Below, piece by piece: positions 26,172 through 36,753 of a stretch of 64,000 nt of DNA (position 1 is the stretch's first letter; the number at the start of each line of letters is the position of its first letter). The stretch covers positions 1 through 64,000 of the forward strand of contig CANMLU010000011.1 of NCBI GenBank assembly GCA_947498815.1. The letters are read 5' to 3'. The notes under the pieces are model-generated. The model did no database searches. It had not been told where the DNA came from and saw nothing but the letters and a program-made list of their open reading frames with translations. The stretch is from an uncultured Aquimarina sp. GTDB lineage: Bacteria > Bacteroidota > Bacteroidia > Flavobacteriales > Flavobacteriaceae. Made by a program: the position numbers and the translations under genes.

Positions 26172-28640
26172 CTAAAACTTCATCCCAACTCTTACATTAA
26201 ATACTCTAGGAGTTAAAAAGTTTGGGATAGCAAATTGAACTTGACTAGCGGCATCTCTTACAAAGGTGTTTGTAATTGAATTTTGGTTGTCAAAAATGTT
26301 ATAAATTTCAAAGCCAAGATTTAATTCTCTGAAAGCATTTAAAAAGTGCCCTTCACGTAATCTTTTCTTTTGGTCTACAACAACATACGAAATACCTAAA
26401 TCTGCTCTTCGATAATCTCTTAATCGCGATTGAAAGTCATAAGGATCTGCATAACTTGGAGAACCACCCGGAACACCTGTTTGGTATACCATATTCAAAT
26501 ACATTTTTAAATTGGGTATCGAAGGAACATAATCCTGAAATAAAACTCCAATTTTTAATCGCTGATCAGTGGGTCTGGAAATATACCCTCTGTCATCTAT
26601 ATTTTCTTCAGTCTTTAGGTATCCAACACTAACCCAGCTTTCGGTACCAGGTACAAACTCACCATTAAGTCGCAAATCAACCCCTTGTGCATATGCTTTT
26701 GCGTTGTTTCGTGCTCTATATCGGATTCTTACATTTTCAATGGTGTACGGATTTACATCAGTTAATTTTTTGTAGTATGCTTCTGTAGTCAGTTTAAAAG
26801 GACGGTTCCATAGGGTGAAACTGTAATCATTACCCAAGACCAAATGCATAGATTGCTGTGCTTTGACCTCTGGTCTTACCACACCCAAAGAATCCCTCAA
26901 TTCTCTATAAAAAGGAGGCTGATGATACCAACCTCCAGATACTCTAAAAATCATATCTGCTTTCCAATCTGGTTTGATTGCAATTTGTGCTCTAGGGCTA
27001 AATACAATTTGAGAATCCGAACTCGCTACGGTTTCACCAGATATATTCCAATTATGTGCTCTTACTCCAATATTAGCCCATATTTCATTGTCTTTAATAT
27101 TTGATCTAATACTATATTGGGCATAACCCGATATCCTGTCTATTTTTGCTTCATTGGTTGCTCTTACGCTTACAAAAGGAACAATTGGACTGGCAAAAGG
27201 GGCGTAGGGTTGATCATTTCTGAAATCATTTATTGGTGGTCGTATAGAAAAACCCGCAGAATCAACAATTTCATACTCTTGTAATCGATCTCTTATATCT
27301 TCAGAAGTATATTTTAATCCCCAATCAAATTGATGTTTGTCCGATACATAGCTCCCTCTATGCTCGGCATTAAAAATAAGAGCATCCAGATCATTTCTGG
27401 CATGTGTTAATTGAGATCCAACACCTTCGCTAAACTCTACTTCACCCAGATTCTCACTACCAATATCTGTGTTTACAGTTCCCAGTGCGTATGCAGCAAA
27501 GATATCATAGTGTTCCTGTTCTTGAGTGTGATATGCAGAAGCTATGAATTTCAGAGTAAGATTTTCATTGGGCTTGTATGTTCCTTTCAAGGCCCCAAAA
27601 TAGGTATCGTACTGATCGTTTTCTTGCCCATCATACAATACTGTTAATGCTTGTACGGTTTGTAGTGTTCCAAAATTTACTTGCTCAGATAATGGTTCAT
27701 AATCATATCTATTAATCGCAAGATTTCCTAAAAACCCTAATTCAAATTTGCTATTGATATTATAGGATAGATACGTTTGCACATCGGCAAACCTTGGTTG
27801 AAAATTGGTTTCTGTATTCCTGGCATCAACCAATAGGCTATTATCTCTGTATCTTAAACCAATGATACCCGCAAGTTTCTTGTTTTTAGTTACTCCCCCT
27901 GCAGAAACACTGGCTCCGAGAAGGCTTAGGTCTGCTGTAGCACTTAATCTGGTAGCTCTTTTGTAGGTGATATCTAATACTGATGATAATTTATCTCCAT
28001 ATTTTGCTTGAAATCCACCGGCCGAAAAATCTACATTTCGTACTAAATCTGTATTTACAAAACTCAAACCTTCTTGTTGCCCTGATCTGATTAAAAATGG
28101 GCGATATACTTCAATCTCATTTACGTAAACCAGATTTTCATCAAAATTACCCCCACGAACCGAGTATTGCGTACTTAGTTCATTATTAGAACTTACTCCG
28201 GGCAAACTTTTTAGCAACCCTTCGACACCAGCATTAGCAGATGGTGTAGTTCGTATAGTTTCTGGATCTAATATGGTTATTCCTTCTACAGTTTTTCGTT
28301 CTCTACCAGAGATAACAACTTCGCTTATTTGCTCTACATCTGTTTTTAAAATTGGATTGAGTTCATACTCTTGATTCTCTTCAAGATTAATCACAAATTG
28401 AATGTCCTTTAATGAAATGTGTGATATTTTTACTTCAATGTCTTTATTGGCCGGAATAATAAGTTGATATACACCATTTTGATCTGATTGTGTTCCGGCA
28501 TCATTATAAGTAATATTTGCTCCTTGTATAGGTGTATTATTTTGATCTAGGATAACTCCTTTTAAGGTTGCATTTTGAGCTGTTGTTGTATAACTAACTA
28601 ATAGTATGAAAATTGAAAGAAAAGAAAATAGATTTTTCAA
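26172..28640 (-). CDS. TonB-dependent outer membrane receptor
   Basis: 822 residues. Signal peptide (~1-21), a carboxypeptidase-regulatory-like domain (~24-105, LKGVILDQNNTPIQGANITY), plug domain (~120-230, GVEGLLKSLPGVSSNNELSTQYSVRG split over two motifs) and a beta barrel ending in RVFNVRVGMKF, with the terminal aromatic of outer-membrane barrels. Start is a TTG; no in-frame ATG is near. No SusD, siderophore or B12 genes are adjacent, so the substrate is unknown. It follows the M23 peptidase gene by 14 bases. Confidence 0.9.
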   Translation of the reverse strand: MKNLFSFLSIFILLVSYTTTAQNATLKGVILDQNNTPIQGANITYNDAGTQSDQNGVYQLIIPANKDIEVKISHISLKDIQFVINLEENQEYELNPILKTDVEQISEVVISGRERKTVEGITILDPETIRTTPSANAGVEGLLKSLPGVSSNNELSTQYSVRGGNFDENLVYVNEIEVYRPFLIRSGQQEGLSFVNTDLVRNVDFSAGGFQAKYGDKLSSVLDITYKRATRLSATADLSLLGASVSAGGVTKNKKLAGIIGLRYRDNSLLVDARNTETNFQPRFADVQTYLSYNINSKFELGFLGNLAINRYDYEPLSEQVNFGTLQTVQALTVLYDGQENDQYDTYFGALKGTYKPNENLTLKFIASAYHTQEQEHYDIFAAYALGTVNTDIGSENLGEVEFSEGVGSQLTHARNDLDALIFNAEHRGSYVSDKHQFDWGLKYTSEDIRDRLQEYEIVDSAGFSIRPPINDFRNDQPYAPFASPIVPFVSVRATNEAKIDRISGYAQYSIRSNIKDNEIWANIGVRAHNWNISGETVASSDSQIVFSPRAQIAIKPDWKADMIFRVSGGWYHQPPFYRELRDSLGVVRPEVKAQQSMHLVLGNDYSFTLWNRPFKLTTEAYYKKLTDVNPYTIENVRIRYRARNNAKAYAQGVDLRLNGEFVPGTESWVSVGYLKTEENIDDRGYISRPTDQRLKIGVLFQDYVPSIPNLKMYLNMVYQTGVPGGSPSYADPYDFQSRLRDYRRADLGISYVVVDQKKRLREGHFLNAFRELNLGFEIYNIFDNQNSITNTFVRDAASQVQFAIPNFLTPRVFNVRVGMKF

Positions 28641-28654
28641 GAAGTATGATGGTT

Positions 28655-30343
28655 TTAAGGTTTCCTATAGAACGTAGTTTCGAACGTTGCTCGATTTCCT
28701 ACATTATCTAACACAATAAGTTTAAAATTATTTTCTGATTCACTATTGATTTTGTCATTAAAATCATAAACAAGCATTCCTGTTTTGTAATCATACTCCA
28801 TTAAAATAAATTTATCATTGATCGTTCCTCTGTAACTTTTTATTCCAGATTCCGAATCATTAATTTTTACTTTTAGATGTGTAGCTTTGGATATCCATTG
28901 TTTATTAGAAACATTAATTGGTACTATTGAGGGTTTTTGATGATCTGAAAATAAAGAATATTTGCCTAATGTTCGTGTTCTTGTTGAGAATCTATTCCCT
29001 TTTTTTGAAGTTCTGGAATAATATACTTTTTTCTTACCATTTATTCTTCCGATATATAATTGCTTTTTATCTTCTTCTTTATAATGAGAGACATCAAAAG
29101 CCAAAGTCATATTTTTATGAAGAGGAGTTTCATCATTATGAATTACGGCTGTTTCTCCGGTTACTTGGATGTCAAAATACGTATCTTCATACAGACTTCC
29201 CTTGGGAATTAATAGATCAAAAATTCCTGAGCTAAATGTATAATTCTCATGTACCTGTACAAGGTTTGGTGTAGTGGTTACCTGTGATTTTGAAATGGTA
29301 TCGGTGCGTTCTCCAAGAATAGGAACTTTAACTATAGAGGTATTGTTTTTAAAGTCTTTGATTGCTATCGTGTATGCATAAGAAAGACTGTCTGCAATAG
29401 TTAAATAACCATTGTTTATTTTATTTTTATAGATGGTTAAAGGATTATTTGGTTCTATAAATAATTTGCTTATTCTGCTTCTGTTTTTTTTGAAATAGGG
29501 ATAATCAATAAGTCTGTTGACATATCGTGTTTCTGAAAAAGAAAATCGATTCATTTCTATCTTTAGATTTTCTTGTCCATTAATTTTTGTACTTATTTCG
29601 TACACACCATTATTATTGGCCGCCAAATCTTGTTTGTCAATAGTTGAAACTCCAAAACCGATTTTACCATATGCTTTTAACTCCTCTGCTTCAAAACTTC
29701 CATCATCTTGAGGGATTAATCGTAATTGAGTTGCTTGTTGTGAGCCATTAATATGCCCATCTTTACTCATGCTATATGCCCATAAACTTTTTACTATCGG
29801 TTTTTTGGTATCTTTGACTTCAACTCCAAAACTCATGGGATTCATCGGCCTAGCTTTTGCATCTCTAATCTCAAAATGTAGATGAGGGCCAGAGCTCCCA
29901 CCGGTATTTCCACTAAAACCAATTGTGTCTCCTTGTTTTACAGTCAAAGAACCGGTTTTCGGGAAAAGCTCTATCTGGTAGGATTCTTTGGCATATTGTC
30001 GTTTTTTCACAAAGGCTTCGATCTCGGGAGAAAATTTTTGTAAATGTGCATATACCGTAGTATAACCATTTGGATGCACTATATACATGGCTTTTCCGTA
30101 ACCCCCATGAGAAACTTTGATTCTGCTTACTCTACCAGAAGCTGCTGCATATACAGTAAGGCCTTCTTCGCCATTGGTTTTCATATCCAGACCAGAGTGA
30201 AAATGATTTGATCTCAATTCTCCAAATGTACCAGATACAACAATAGGGATATCTAGTGGATGTATGAAGTAGTCTTTTGCAGTCTCCTTTTGTCCATAAC
30301 AAAGAGAAAAACCAAATAATATACAGATAATAATTTTTTTCAT
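28655..30343 (-). CDS. M23 family metallopeptidase (LytM-like)
   Basis: 562 residues with a signal peptide (~1-17). The peptidase domain (~25-180) carries both zinc motifs: NHFHSGLDMK (HxxxD) and SGPHLHFEI (HxH), with the GAS-type substrate residues around them. The long C-terminal region is beta-rich and unassigned. Such enzymes cut peptidoglycan cross-bridges or act as division/envelope regulators. Cotranscription with the TonB receptor is likely. Confidence 0.9.
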   Translation of the reverse strand: MKKIIICILFGFSLCYGQKETAKDYFIHPLDIPIVVSGTFGELRSNHFHSGLDMKTNGEEGLTVYAAASGRVSRIKVSHGGYGKAMYIVHPNGYTTVYAHLQKFSPEIEAFVKKRQYAKESYQIELFPKTGSLTVKQGDTIGFSGNTGGSSGPHLHFEIRDAKARPMNPMSFGVEVKDTKKPIVKSLWAYSMSKDGHINGSQQATQLRLIPQDDGSFEAEELKAYGKIGFGVSTIDKQDLAANNNGVYEISTKINGQENLKIEMNRFSFSETRYVNRLIDYPYFKKNRSRISKLFIEPNNPLTIYKNKINNGYLTIADSLSYAYTIAIKDFKNNTSIVKVPILGERTDTISKSQVTTTPNLVQVHENYTFSSGIFDLLIPKGSLYEDTYFDIQVTGETAVIHNDETPLHKNMTLAFDVSHYKEEDKKQLYIGRINGKKKVYYSRTSKKGNRFSTRTRTLGKYSLFSDHQKPSIVPINVSNKQWISKATHLKVKINDSESGIKSYRGTINDKFILMEYDYKTGMLVYDFNDKINSESENNFKLIVLDNVGNRATFETTFYRKP

Positions 30344-30406
30344 ACAGGGGGGTAAATATGAATGCTTCAGTGCTTGTTTGTAAAACTACTTATTTTTTTG
30401 AAAGAT

Positions 30407-31453
30407 TTAGCTATTTTGTAAAGCTTCATTAACAGCTTTGTCAAGATATTTTCCTGAAATGATCTTTGTTCTTACGTGATCGACGTTCTCTTTCATTTTT
30501 TGATAATCTTCATGAGATAGCTTCTCAAGTTTACTACTTAAGTCTTTTAGGTTTTTAACCGTAAATCCAAGGTTGTTTTCTACTATAAAAGTACTAATAG
30601 CGGCTTTGTCCCAAACGATCACAGGTAGACCACACAAGAGATAGAGCGATGTCTTATGTGGATTGTTAAATTTTAAATATTGCCCATATTGACCACCGCA
30701 CTCTTCGGTAGAAGTTCCGTCCCAAACCAAACCAAAAGAGCCCTCAATATGATAGGCTACTTTATCCGATGGGAAAGCACCTTCATATGAGATGATAGAT
30801 GTTTCTTTTGGCACTTTAAGTTTTTCATAATCAAACCCGATACCATATAGTTTCATTCTAAAATCATGTTCTTTAAGTGTGTCAAGGTCATATATGTAAG
30901 AATTTTTACCCTCACCAAAACCTCCGGCATATACTATTTCATAAGGTTTTTTACCAGTGTTTTCATTATTCTGTAGTGGTAGACCATCTTTTAAGATGTA
31001 ATCAAAAATTCCTAATTCAATAATTGGTATTTCGACTCCTTGTTCTACAAACCACTGCTTCATAGCACTATTATGAACAATAATGGCATCCGAAGAAACA
31101 ATTTTCTCTAATTCTTTACTAGCATTTCCCGTTCTTCCTTTTAAAAACCTAACATCATGTACAATGGTAATTATTCGGCATCTTTTTAGTTTTGCAATAA
31201 ACAAAATATAGCTTCTGAATTTATTGAGAGGATACTGCGTGCATAATGTACTCTTAAATGGTAAGCGCAATAAAGCTAAGCTTATACCAAAAAAATTTTT
31301 GATGGTTCCAACGGCAGAATTGGGAATTGATGATTGCTTAAATCCAAGGTTTTTAAACCCCATTTGTTGTAGTATAGATTCACAATCTGTTTTTGCTTTT
31401 CCAGCGGCATTAAAAAGAGATTTATAATTTCTGGAAATATAGTATCCTTTCAT
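30407..31453 (-). CDS. Glycosyltransferase, probable galactofuranosyltransferase
   Basis: About 348 residues. The ATG at 31453 gives MKGYYISRNYKSLFNAAGKAK, the usual opening of galactofuranosyltransferase-like (WbbI-type) proteins. Other marks: FPSDKVAYHI and SFGLVWDGTSTEECGGQYG, the nucleotide-sugar site region, and NNPHKTSLYLLCGLPVIVWD. It transfers a sugar to a glycan or lipid acceptor in the cytoplasm. The divergent neighbour encodes UDP-galactopyranose mutase, which supports galactofuranose as donor; the acceptor is unknown. Confidence 0.8.
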   Translation of the reverse strand: MKGYYISRNYKSLFNAAGKAKTDCESILQQMGFKNLGFKQSSIPNSAVGTIKNFFGISLALLRLPFKSTLCTQYPLNKFRSYILFIAKLKRCRIITIVHDVRFLKGRTGNASKELEKIVSSDAIIVHNSAMKQWFVEQGVEIPIIELGIFDYILKDGLPLQNNENTGKKPYEIVYAGGFGEGKNSYIYDLDTLKEHDFRMKLYGIGFDYEKLKVPKETSIISYEGAFPSDKVAYHIEGSFGLVWDGTSTEECGGQYGQYLKFNNPHKTSLYLLCGLPVIVWDKAAISTFIVENNLGFTVKNLKDLSSKLEKLSHEDYQKMKENVDHVRTKIISGKYLDKAVNEALQNS

Positions 31454-31580
31454 TCGTATGATAAATTTAAGGAAGGAAAGATACACACATTTTATTTTTT
31501 TATGCCATATATTATTAAGATAATTGTGCGAGTTTTCTTTTTTAGAAGCTTTAAATCAAAACTAAATACAACAAAAGCGT

Positions 31581-31588
31581 TAATTTTG
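31581..31588 (+). promoter_or_regulatory. -7 element of glf
   Basis: TAATTTTG, perfect TAnnTTTG, 47 bases before the TTG start at 31636. The -33 element is weak. Confidence 0.5.
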
Positions 31589-31635
31589 CCAAAATCGTTT
31601 ACGATAATAGGTTTTGAACATAAAATTATTTCGAT

Positions 31636-32757
31636 TTGAAAGATAAACAATATGATTATTTAATAGTAGGAGCAGGGTTGTTTGGTAGTGTGTTTGCTCA
31701 TGAAATGACCAAGTTTGGTAAAAAATGCTTGGTGATTGATAAACGCAAACATTTGGGTGGAAATGTGTATTGTGAGAATAAAGAAGGTATCAATGTTCAT
31801 AAATATGGGGCACATATATTTCATACAAACGACAAAGAGATTTGGGATTATGTAAATCAGTTTGCAACCTTCAATAATTATATAAATTCACCTTTATCAT
31901 TATCAAAAGGTAAATTATATAATCTCCCTTTTAATATGAATACTTTTTACCAATTGTGGGGAACCAAAACCCCCAAAGAAGTAAAGAACATAATCAATGA
32001 GCAAGTTTTGAAGTATGGTGTTAAGTCACCACAAAATCTAGAAGAACAAGCGCTCTCATTGGTAGGTAAGGATATTTATGAAACCTTTATAAAAGAATAT
32101 ACCGAAAAACAATGGGGAACAAAAGCTACAAATCTTCCTGCGTTTATTATTAAAAGATTACCTGTACGATATACGTTTGATAATAATTATTTCAATGATA
32201 GGTACCAAGGAATACCAATTGGAGGTTACAACACTATTATTGACGGGTTATTGAAAGGAATAGATACGAAAACAAATGTCGATTTTTTTAAAGAAAGGGC
32301 AGCACTAGAATCTTTGGCAGAAAAAGTAGTATATACAGGAAAGATAGATGAGTTTTTTGATTATAAGCATGGACAACTAGAGTATAGATCATTACGGTTT
32401 GAACATGAATTACATGATACGGATAATTACCAGGGCAATGCGGTAGTGAATTATAATGATAAAGAATACGCATTCACAAGAATTATAGAACACAAACATT
32501 TTGAATTTGGGAAACAAGAAAAAACTATTATAACCAAAGAATATCCCGAAAATTGGGATAGAGGAAAAGAGGCCTACTATCCAATTAACAATGATAAAAA
32601 TCAGAATGTATTTAAGAAATATAAAGAAGAAGCAAAAAAAATTGAAAGTGTAATTTTTGGAGGTAGATTGGCAGAATATCGCTATTACGATATGCACCAA
32701 ATAATTGCTTCTTCACTAACAAAAGTAAAAGAAATACAAGGGAAAGACACCGCCTGA
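31636..32757 (+). CDS. glf: UDP-galactopyranose mutase
   Basis: 373 residues, flavoprotein. Rossmann start YLIVGAGLFGSVFAHEM, then KRKHLGGNVY and HKYGAHIFHTND (flavin and substrate contacts), TEKQWGTKATNLPAFI, and GRLAEYRYYDMHQII near the end. It converts UDP-galactopyranose to UDP-galactofuranose. The start is TTG; the nearby ATG is out of frame. Divergent from the glycosyltransferase, 182 bases apart. Confidence 0.94.
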   Translation: MKDKQYDYLIVGAGLFGSVFAHEMTKFGKKCLVIDKRKHLGGNVYCENKEGINVHKYGAHIFHTNDKEIWDYVNQFATFNNYINSPLSLSKGKLYNLPFNMNTFYQLWGTKTPKEVKNIINEQVLKYGVKSPQNLEEQALSLVGKDIYETFIKEYTEKQWGTKATNLPAFIIKRLPVRYTFDNNYFNDRYQGIPIGGYNTIIDGLLKGIDTKTNVDFFKERAALESLAEKVVYTGKIDEFFDYKHGQLEYRSLRFEHELHDTDNYQGNAVVNYNDKEYAFTRIIEHKHFEFGKQEKTIITKEYPENWDRGKEAYYPINNDKNQNVFKKYKEEAKKIESVIFGGRLAEYRYYDMHQIIASSLTKVKEIQGKDTA

Positions 32758-32846
32758 TAGGCGTACTAAAATTAGTTTAAAAACTATTGGGTTTTTTCAA
32801 TTGGTATGTTAACTTTGTGTAACGAAGTATTGTGTAAAAATTATTA

Positions 32847-33137
32847 ATGAGTAATTTAATTGAAATTGTTGATTCTCTAGAGAATAGGATAAGCAAGTTG
32901 CTTCATAAGTATGAATTATTGAAACAACAAAATGCGAGTCTAAAAGAAGAAATAGAAGGTTTAAAGTCTGTTTCGGAGCTTCAGATAGATCAATTAAAGC
33001 ATTGGGAAGAAAAATTTAGTGCACTCAAAAATGCAAATGCAATACTGGGCAGTGACGAATATAAAAGGGAGACCAAGTTAAAAATAAACGCTTTAATTAG
33101 AGAGATTGATATTTGTATCGCACAACTCTCTGAATAA
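32847..33137 (+). CDS. Coiled-coil protein, ZapB-like partner of ZapA
   Basis: 96 residues, almost wholly alpha-helical with leucine/isoleucine heptads (IVDSLENRISKLLHKYELL, then NASLKEEIEGL). Seven bases precede zapA. Position and shape suggest a cell-division accessory protein like ZapB, but there is no sequence proof. Confidence 0.6.
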   Translation: MSNLIEIVDSLENRISKLLHKYELLKQQNASLKEEIEGLKSVSELQIDQLKHWEEKFSALKNANAILGSDEYKRETKLKINALIREIDICIAQLSE

Positions 33138-33144
33138 GTAAAAT

Positions 33145-33435
33145 ATGGCAGAAAAGCTTAAGATTAAACTATCGATTGCAGATCGAGTATATCCTTTAAC
33201 GATCAATCCAGATCAAGAAGAAGGCTTGCGCAAGGCAGCAAAAAAGATAGAGGTTATGATTAAGCAATTTGAGCAAAGTTATGCCGTAAGAGATAAGCAA
33301 GATGTATTGGCAATGTGTGCTTTACAATTTGCTGCACAGGTCGAACAAAAAACTATAGATACAAATGATGATATGGTTAATGTAGAAAATAGATTAAATG
33401 CATTAAGCAATATATTACAAGACCATTTATCGTAA
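33145..33435 (+). CDS. zapA: Cell division protein ZapA
   Basis: 96 residues. N-terminal beta/alpha head (KLKIKLSIADRVYPLTI, DQEEGLRKAAKKIEVMIKQF) and a helical tail that would form the dimer coiled coil. ZapA bundles FtsZ at the division ring. Followed by 6S RNA and rny, the usual Bacteroidota order. Confidence 0.9.
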   Translation: MAEKLKIKLSIADRVYPLTINPDQEEGLRKAAKKIEVMIKQFEQSYAVRDKQDVLAMCALQFAAQVEQKTIDTNDDMVNVENRLNALSNILQDHLS

Positions 33436-33462
33436 CGTTCATTAAATAAATAAAGGTTTACT

Positions 33463-33627
33463 GCCTGCACTAGTTGTTATTTTGATAAACTCAACAAGAA
33501 TTAATTAAAAAGGGTGAGTTTAAATTGTAAAAGCATGCCGTCTTTGAGCGGATCCTTGAGCAGTTTGTTAGCCCTAAACCTGTTTTTACAGAGTTTATAC
33601 AGAACCTTTGCTAGTGCAGGCTTTTTT
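33463..33627 (+). ncRNA. ssrS: 6S RNA
   Basis: Ends GCCTGCACTAG (33463-33473) and CTAGTGCAGGC (33611-33621) are perfect complements, closing a ~160-base hairpin with a large central bulge. A T run follows (33622-33627). It lies between zapA and rny, where Bacteroidota 6S RNA lives. 6S RNA binds the main RNA polymerase and mimics an open promoter. Identity rests on structure and position, not a covariance search. Confidence 0.8.
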
Positions 33628-33650
33628 ATATACAAATACTAACACAAATT

Positions 33651-35216
33651 ATGGATAACATTATATTTTTGATTGTAGCTTCAATAGTGGGCTTGGTAAT
33701 AGGTTTTATTATTGCCAAGGTATTAGAGCGCAACAAAGCATCAGAAATTATTAGAGACGCAAAAAAAACTTCAAGTAACATTGTTAGAGATGCAAAAAGT
33801 GAAGGAGAGACAATTAAAAAAGATAAAATACTACAAGCCAAAGAGAAGTTTATTGAGTTAAAATCGGAACATGAAAAAGTTATATTGTCGCGAGATAAGA
33901 AAATGGCGGAAGCTGAAAAGAGAACCAGAGATAAAGAGTCTCAGATATCCAATGAATTAGCGAAGAACAAAAAACTCAATACAGAACTTGAAGAGAAGGT
34001 GAAAAATTACGATCAGCGTAATGAGTATCTTGAGAAGAAGCAAAGTGAACTCAAAAAACTACATAAAAGCCAGGTACAACAGTTGGAGGTAATCTCTGGT
34101 TTATCAGCAGAGGATGCAAAAGAACAACTAGTAGAATCACTCAAAGAACAGGCCAAGACAGATGCGATGGGGTTGATTCAAGATACGATTGAAGAGGCTA
34201 AATTGACAGCTCAACAAGAGGCAAAGAAAATAGTTATAAATACCATTCAAAGAATTGGGACAGAAGAGGCAATAGAGAATTGTGTGTCGGTATTCAATAT
34301 TGAAAGTGATGATGTAAAAGGTAGGATTATTGGTAGAGAAGGACGAAATATTAGAGCTATAGAGGCTGCTACGGGAGTCGAAATTATTGTAGATGATACT
34401 CCCGAAGCAATTATTTTATCATGTTTTGATTCTGTTCGACGTGAAGTAGCTCGCTTGTCTTTGCATAAACTAGTTACGGATGGAAGAATACATCCAGCTC
34501 GAATTGAAGAAGTGGTAAGAAAAACCAGAAAACAAATCGATGAAGAAATTATTGAAGTAGGTAAACGGACAGTTATTGATTTGGGAATACATGGATTACA
34601 TCCAGAATTGATAAAAACCGTTGGAAGAATGAAATATAGATCTTCTTATGGACAAAACCTTTTACAACACTCTAGAGAAGTAGCAAAATTGTGTGGAGTT
34701 ATGGCATCAGAGTTGGGGTTAAACCCAAAACTTGCGAAAAGAGCAGGGCTATTACATGATATTGGGAAGGTGCCAGATGCCGAAACAGAAGTTCCGCATG
34801 CTATATTGGGAATGCAATGGGCAGAGAAATATGGAGAAAAAGCTGAAGTTTGTAATGCTATTGGAGCCCATCATGATGAAGTCGAAATGACATCATTGAT
34901 TTCTCCAATTATTCAAGTTTGTGACGCAATTAGTGGAGCAAGACCAGGAGCAAGACGACAGGTTTTAGATTCTTATATACAAAGATTAAAGGATTTGGAA
35001 GAAATTGCGTTTGCGTTTGATGGTGTTAAAAAAGCATATGCGATACAAGCAGGAAGAGAATTGAGAGTTATTGTAGAAAGTGAAAAAGTAAATGACGAAA
35101 GAGCGGCTAGCCTTTCTTTTGAAATTTCACAAAAAATACAGACCGATATGACATATCCGGGTCAAGTTAAAATTACTGTTATTCGTGAAACTAGGGCAGT
35201 AAACATTGCAAAATAA
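33651..35216 (+). CDS. rny: Ribonuclease Y
   Basis: 521 residues. N-terminal membrane helix (~3-22), a long charged coiled coil (~30-190), KH domain ([19 protein letters not shown]), and HD phosphohydrolase domain ([16 protein letters not shown]). An endonuclease that starts mRNA decay. A terminator-like hairpin follows. Confidence 0.95.
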   Translation: MDNIIFLIVASIVGLVIGFIIAKVLERNKASEIIRDAKKTSSNIVRDAKSEGETIKKDKILQAKEKFIELKSEHEKVILSRDKKMAEAEKRTRDKESQISNELAKNKKLNTELEEKVKNYDQRNEYLEKKQSELKKLHKSQVQQLEVISGLSAEDAKEQLVESLKEQAKTDAMGLIQDTIEEAKLTAQQEAKKIVINTIQRIGTEEAIENCVSVFNIESDDVKGRIIGREGRNIRAIEAATGVEIIVDDTPEAIILSCFDSVRREVARLSLHKLVTDGRIHPARIEEVVRKTRKQIDEEIIEVGKRTVIDLGIHGLHPELIKTVGRMKYRSSYGQNLLQHSREVAKLCGVMASELGLNPKLAKRAGLLHDIGKVPDAETEVPHAILGMQWAEKYGEKAEVCNAIGAHHDEVEMTSLISPIIQVCDAISGARPGARRQVLDSYIQRLKDLEEIAFAFDGVKKAYAIQAGRELRVIVESEKVNDERAASLSFEISQKIQTDMTYPGQVKITVIRETRAVNIAK

Positions 35217-35242
35217 ATAAAACTTTTATTGTTTTTAGGATA

Positions 35243-35269
35243 TAAATGGAGAGCAAAGCTCTCCATTTA
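35243..35269. terminator. Hairpin after rny
   Basis: TAAATGGAGAGC-AAA-GCTCTCCATTTA, a perfect 12-bp stem with a weak T tract; lies between convergent rny and the first paralogue gene. Confidence 0.7.
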
Positions 35270-35286
35270 TTATTAGCTCTGTATGG

Positions 35287-35667
35287 TCAATCCATCCTTA
35301 CGCCTTTTAAAATTTCATCTTTCCATTGCAAAGCCTCTTCAATGGTTTCAAACTGTTGTAGTTTTTTGTTCGTGAATACTTTTTCAATAGTAACATGACT
35401 TTTTTGATTGGGGTGGTTCGAAACAATTGCAATTCCAAGTAAGTTTTTAATTTTATTGCTTTCGACATATATCATCGGATCTATGGTATAGGAGTTAATG
35501 CGAACAGCAATGTATACAAAGAACTTATTTTTAAAATGTTTTTTTGTGACAAAATTTAATTCAGAAATATGTTCAGGTATTACGGTTACACCTTCATTAA
35601 TATAGACACATATATGATCCTGGTATATTTCTGCAAGGCAATATTCAAAATTGTAAGTGGTAATCAT
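35287..35667 (-). CDS. Unrecognised ~125-residue protein, paralogue 1 of 5
   Basis: 126 residues, soluble, no signal peptide. Shared pattern of the five: a Met-Ile start and Cys at position ~10 (YNFEYC), then a strand with GVTVIPE, the FFVYIAVRINSYTIDP block (~50-65), KIKNLLGIAIVS, and a C-terminal helix FETIEEALQWKDEI. The alternating strands with an ending helix recall STAS/SpoIIAA-like folds, but that is inference. The most diverged member, with Ala-Val in place of Ser-His/Asn before the Arg. Confidence 0.75.
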   Translation of the reverse strand: MITTYNFEYCLAEIYQDHICVYINEGVTVIPEHISELNFVTKKHFKNKFFVYIAVRINSYTIDPMIYVESNKIKNLLGIAIVSNHPNQKSHVTIEKVFTNKKLQQFETIEEALQWKDEILKGVRMD

Positions 35668-35799
35668 TTAATCTAAAAAATATAGTTGTGTTCTTTTAAA
35701 GAGAAAAAGAGAAAATTTCCCTATTTCTTTAGTATAAGTTAAAAAAAATTGTGATAATTCAATTGCTGCTTTTAGAACAGTTCCAAATAATTCTAAAAC

Positions 35800-36174
35800 C
35801 TAATCTATTCCTCGAATGATTTCATCTTTCCACTTTAAAGCGGCCTCCATAGTGTCAAACAGTTGAAATGCTTTACTGAAGAATGCTTTCTCAATCTTAA
35901 ATTGCTTTTTTTGTAATGGGTGATCAGATACTATAGCAAAGCCTACCAAGTTTGGTATTTTTGAAGATTCGAGATGAATGGAGGGGTTTATAGAGAAAGA
36001 ATTAATTCTATGTGAAATATATACAAAAGGTTTATCGCCATAGTGGATGTCGATAAGTTTTTGAAATTCTTTCAGGTTTTCAGGAGAAGTCGTAATTCCT
36101 TCATGTATAACAACAACTGCATAATTGGTATACACATCGATATCGCAAAAATCTAAAGCGTAAGAGGCAATCAT
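35800..36174 (-). CDS. Unrecognised ~125-residue protein, paralogue 2 of 5
   Basis: 124 residues from the ATG at 36174 (MIASYALDFCDIDVY). The frame is open further, to 36300, but that extension overlaps the next paralogue and does not resemble the family. Contains FVYISHRINSFSINP and KIPNLVGFAIVSDHP, then FDTMEAALKWKDEI. Same strand as the others, each in its own gap. Confidence 0.75.
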   Translation of the reverse strand: MIASYALDFCDIDVYTNYAVVVIHEGITTSPENLKEFQKLIDIHYGDKPFVYISHRINSFSINPSIHLESSKIPNLVGFAIVSDHPLQKKQFKIEKAFFSKAFQLFDTMEAALKWKDEIIRGID

Positions 36175-36257
36175 ATTATTTTGTGTACTATAAAAGTTGG
36201 AAACCTTAATATAAGAATAAATATCAAGAACAGAATACTTTTGCCTTCTAATAAAAA

Positions 36258-36641
36258 TTAATGCTCTTGAATGTGTTTTGCAATAACCTTGTCTTTCCAT
36301 TCGAGTGCTTCTTGGATAGTGTCAAATTGCCCTAGCTTTTTTCCAAAAAATGCCTGCTCTAAGGAAGATTGCATTGTTTGTTTTGGATCCTCTGATACGA
36401 TTGCCATTGCTATTAGATTTTTTATTTTGTTTACTTCAAAGTAAGATAGCGGATTAAGAGAGTAGGAATTAATTCGGTGGGATATATATACGAAAACCTT
36501 ATCACTGAAATGTTTTCGGGCAATAAAAAACATTTCGATAATGAATTCTGGGGTTACTACCACACCTTCTTTCATTATAGATATTACATAGTCTTCATAA
36601 ACTTCGACAAGGCAAAATTCCAAATTGTATGATGTAATCAT
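36258..36641 (-). CDS. Unrecognised ~125-residue protein, paralogue 3 of 5
   Basis: 127 residues. Contains FVYISHRINSYSLNP and FDTIQEALEWKDKV. Differs from the rest with FEVNKIKNLIAMAIVSEDP, so the usual Gly after KIxNL is replaced by Ala. Confidence 0.75.
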   Translation of the reverse strand: MITSYNLEFCLVEVYEDYVISIMKEGVVVTPEFIIEMFFIARKHFSDKVFVYISHRINSYSLNPLSYFEVNKIKNLIAMAIVSEDPKQTMQSSLEQAFFGKKLGQFDTIQEALEWKDKVIAKHIQEH

Positions 36642-36753
36642 TTATTTTTTTTAAATAAAACATACTCGCCAAAGTTTTGAATCTTTAAGATATAAAAAAA
36701 ACAGCGATAATTCAATTACTGTTTTCTTCAATTAAGTTCTCTGAAATTAAAAT

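Noticed and set aside
36175-36300. N-terminal extension of paralogue 2 (frame open to 36300)
   Set aside because: It overlaps the next paralogue gene, has no resemblance to the family, and an ATG at 36174 matches the start of the other four.
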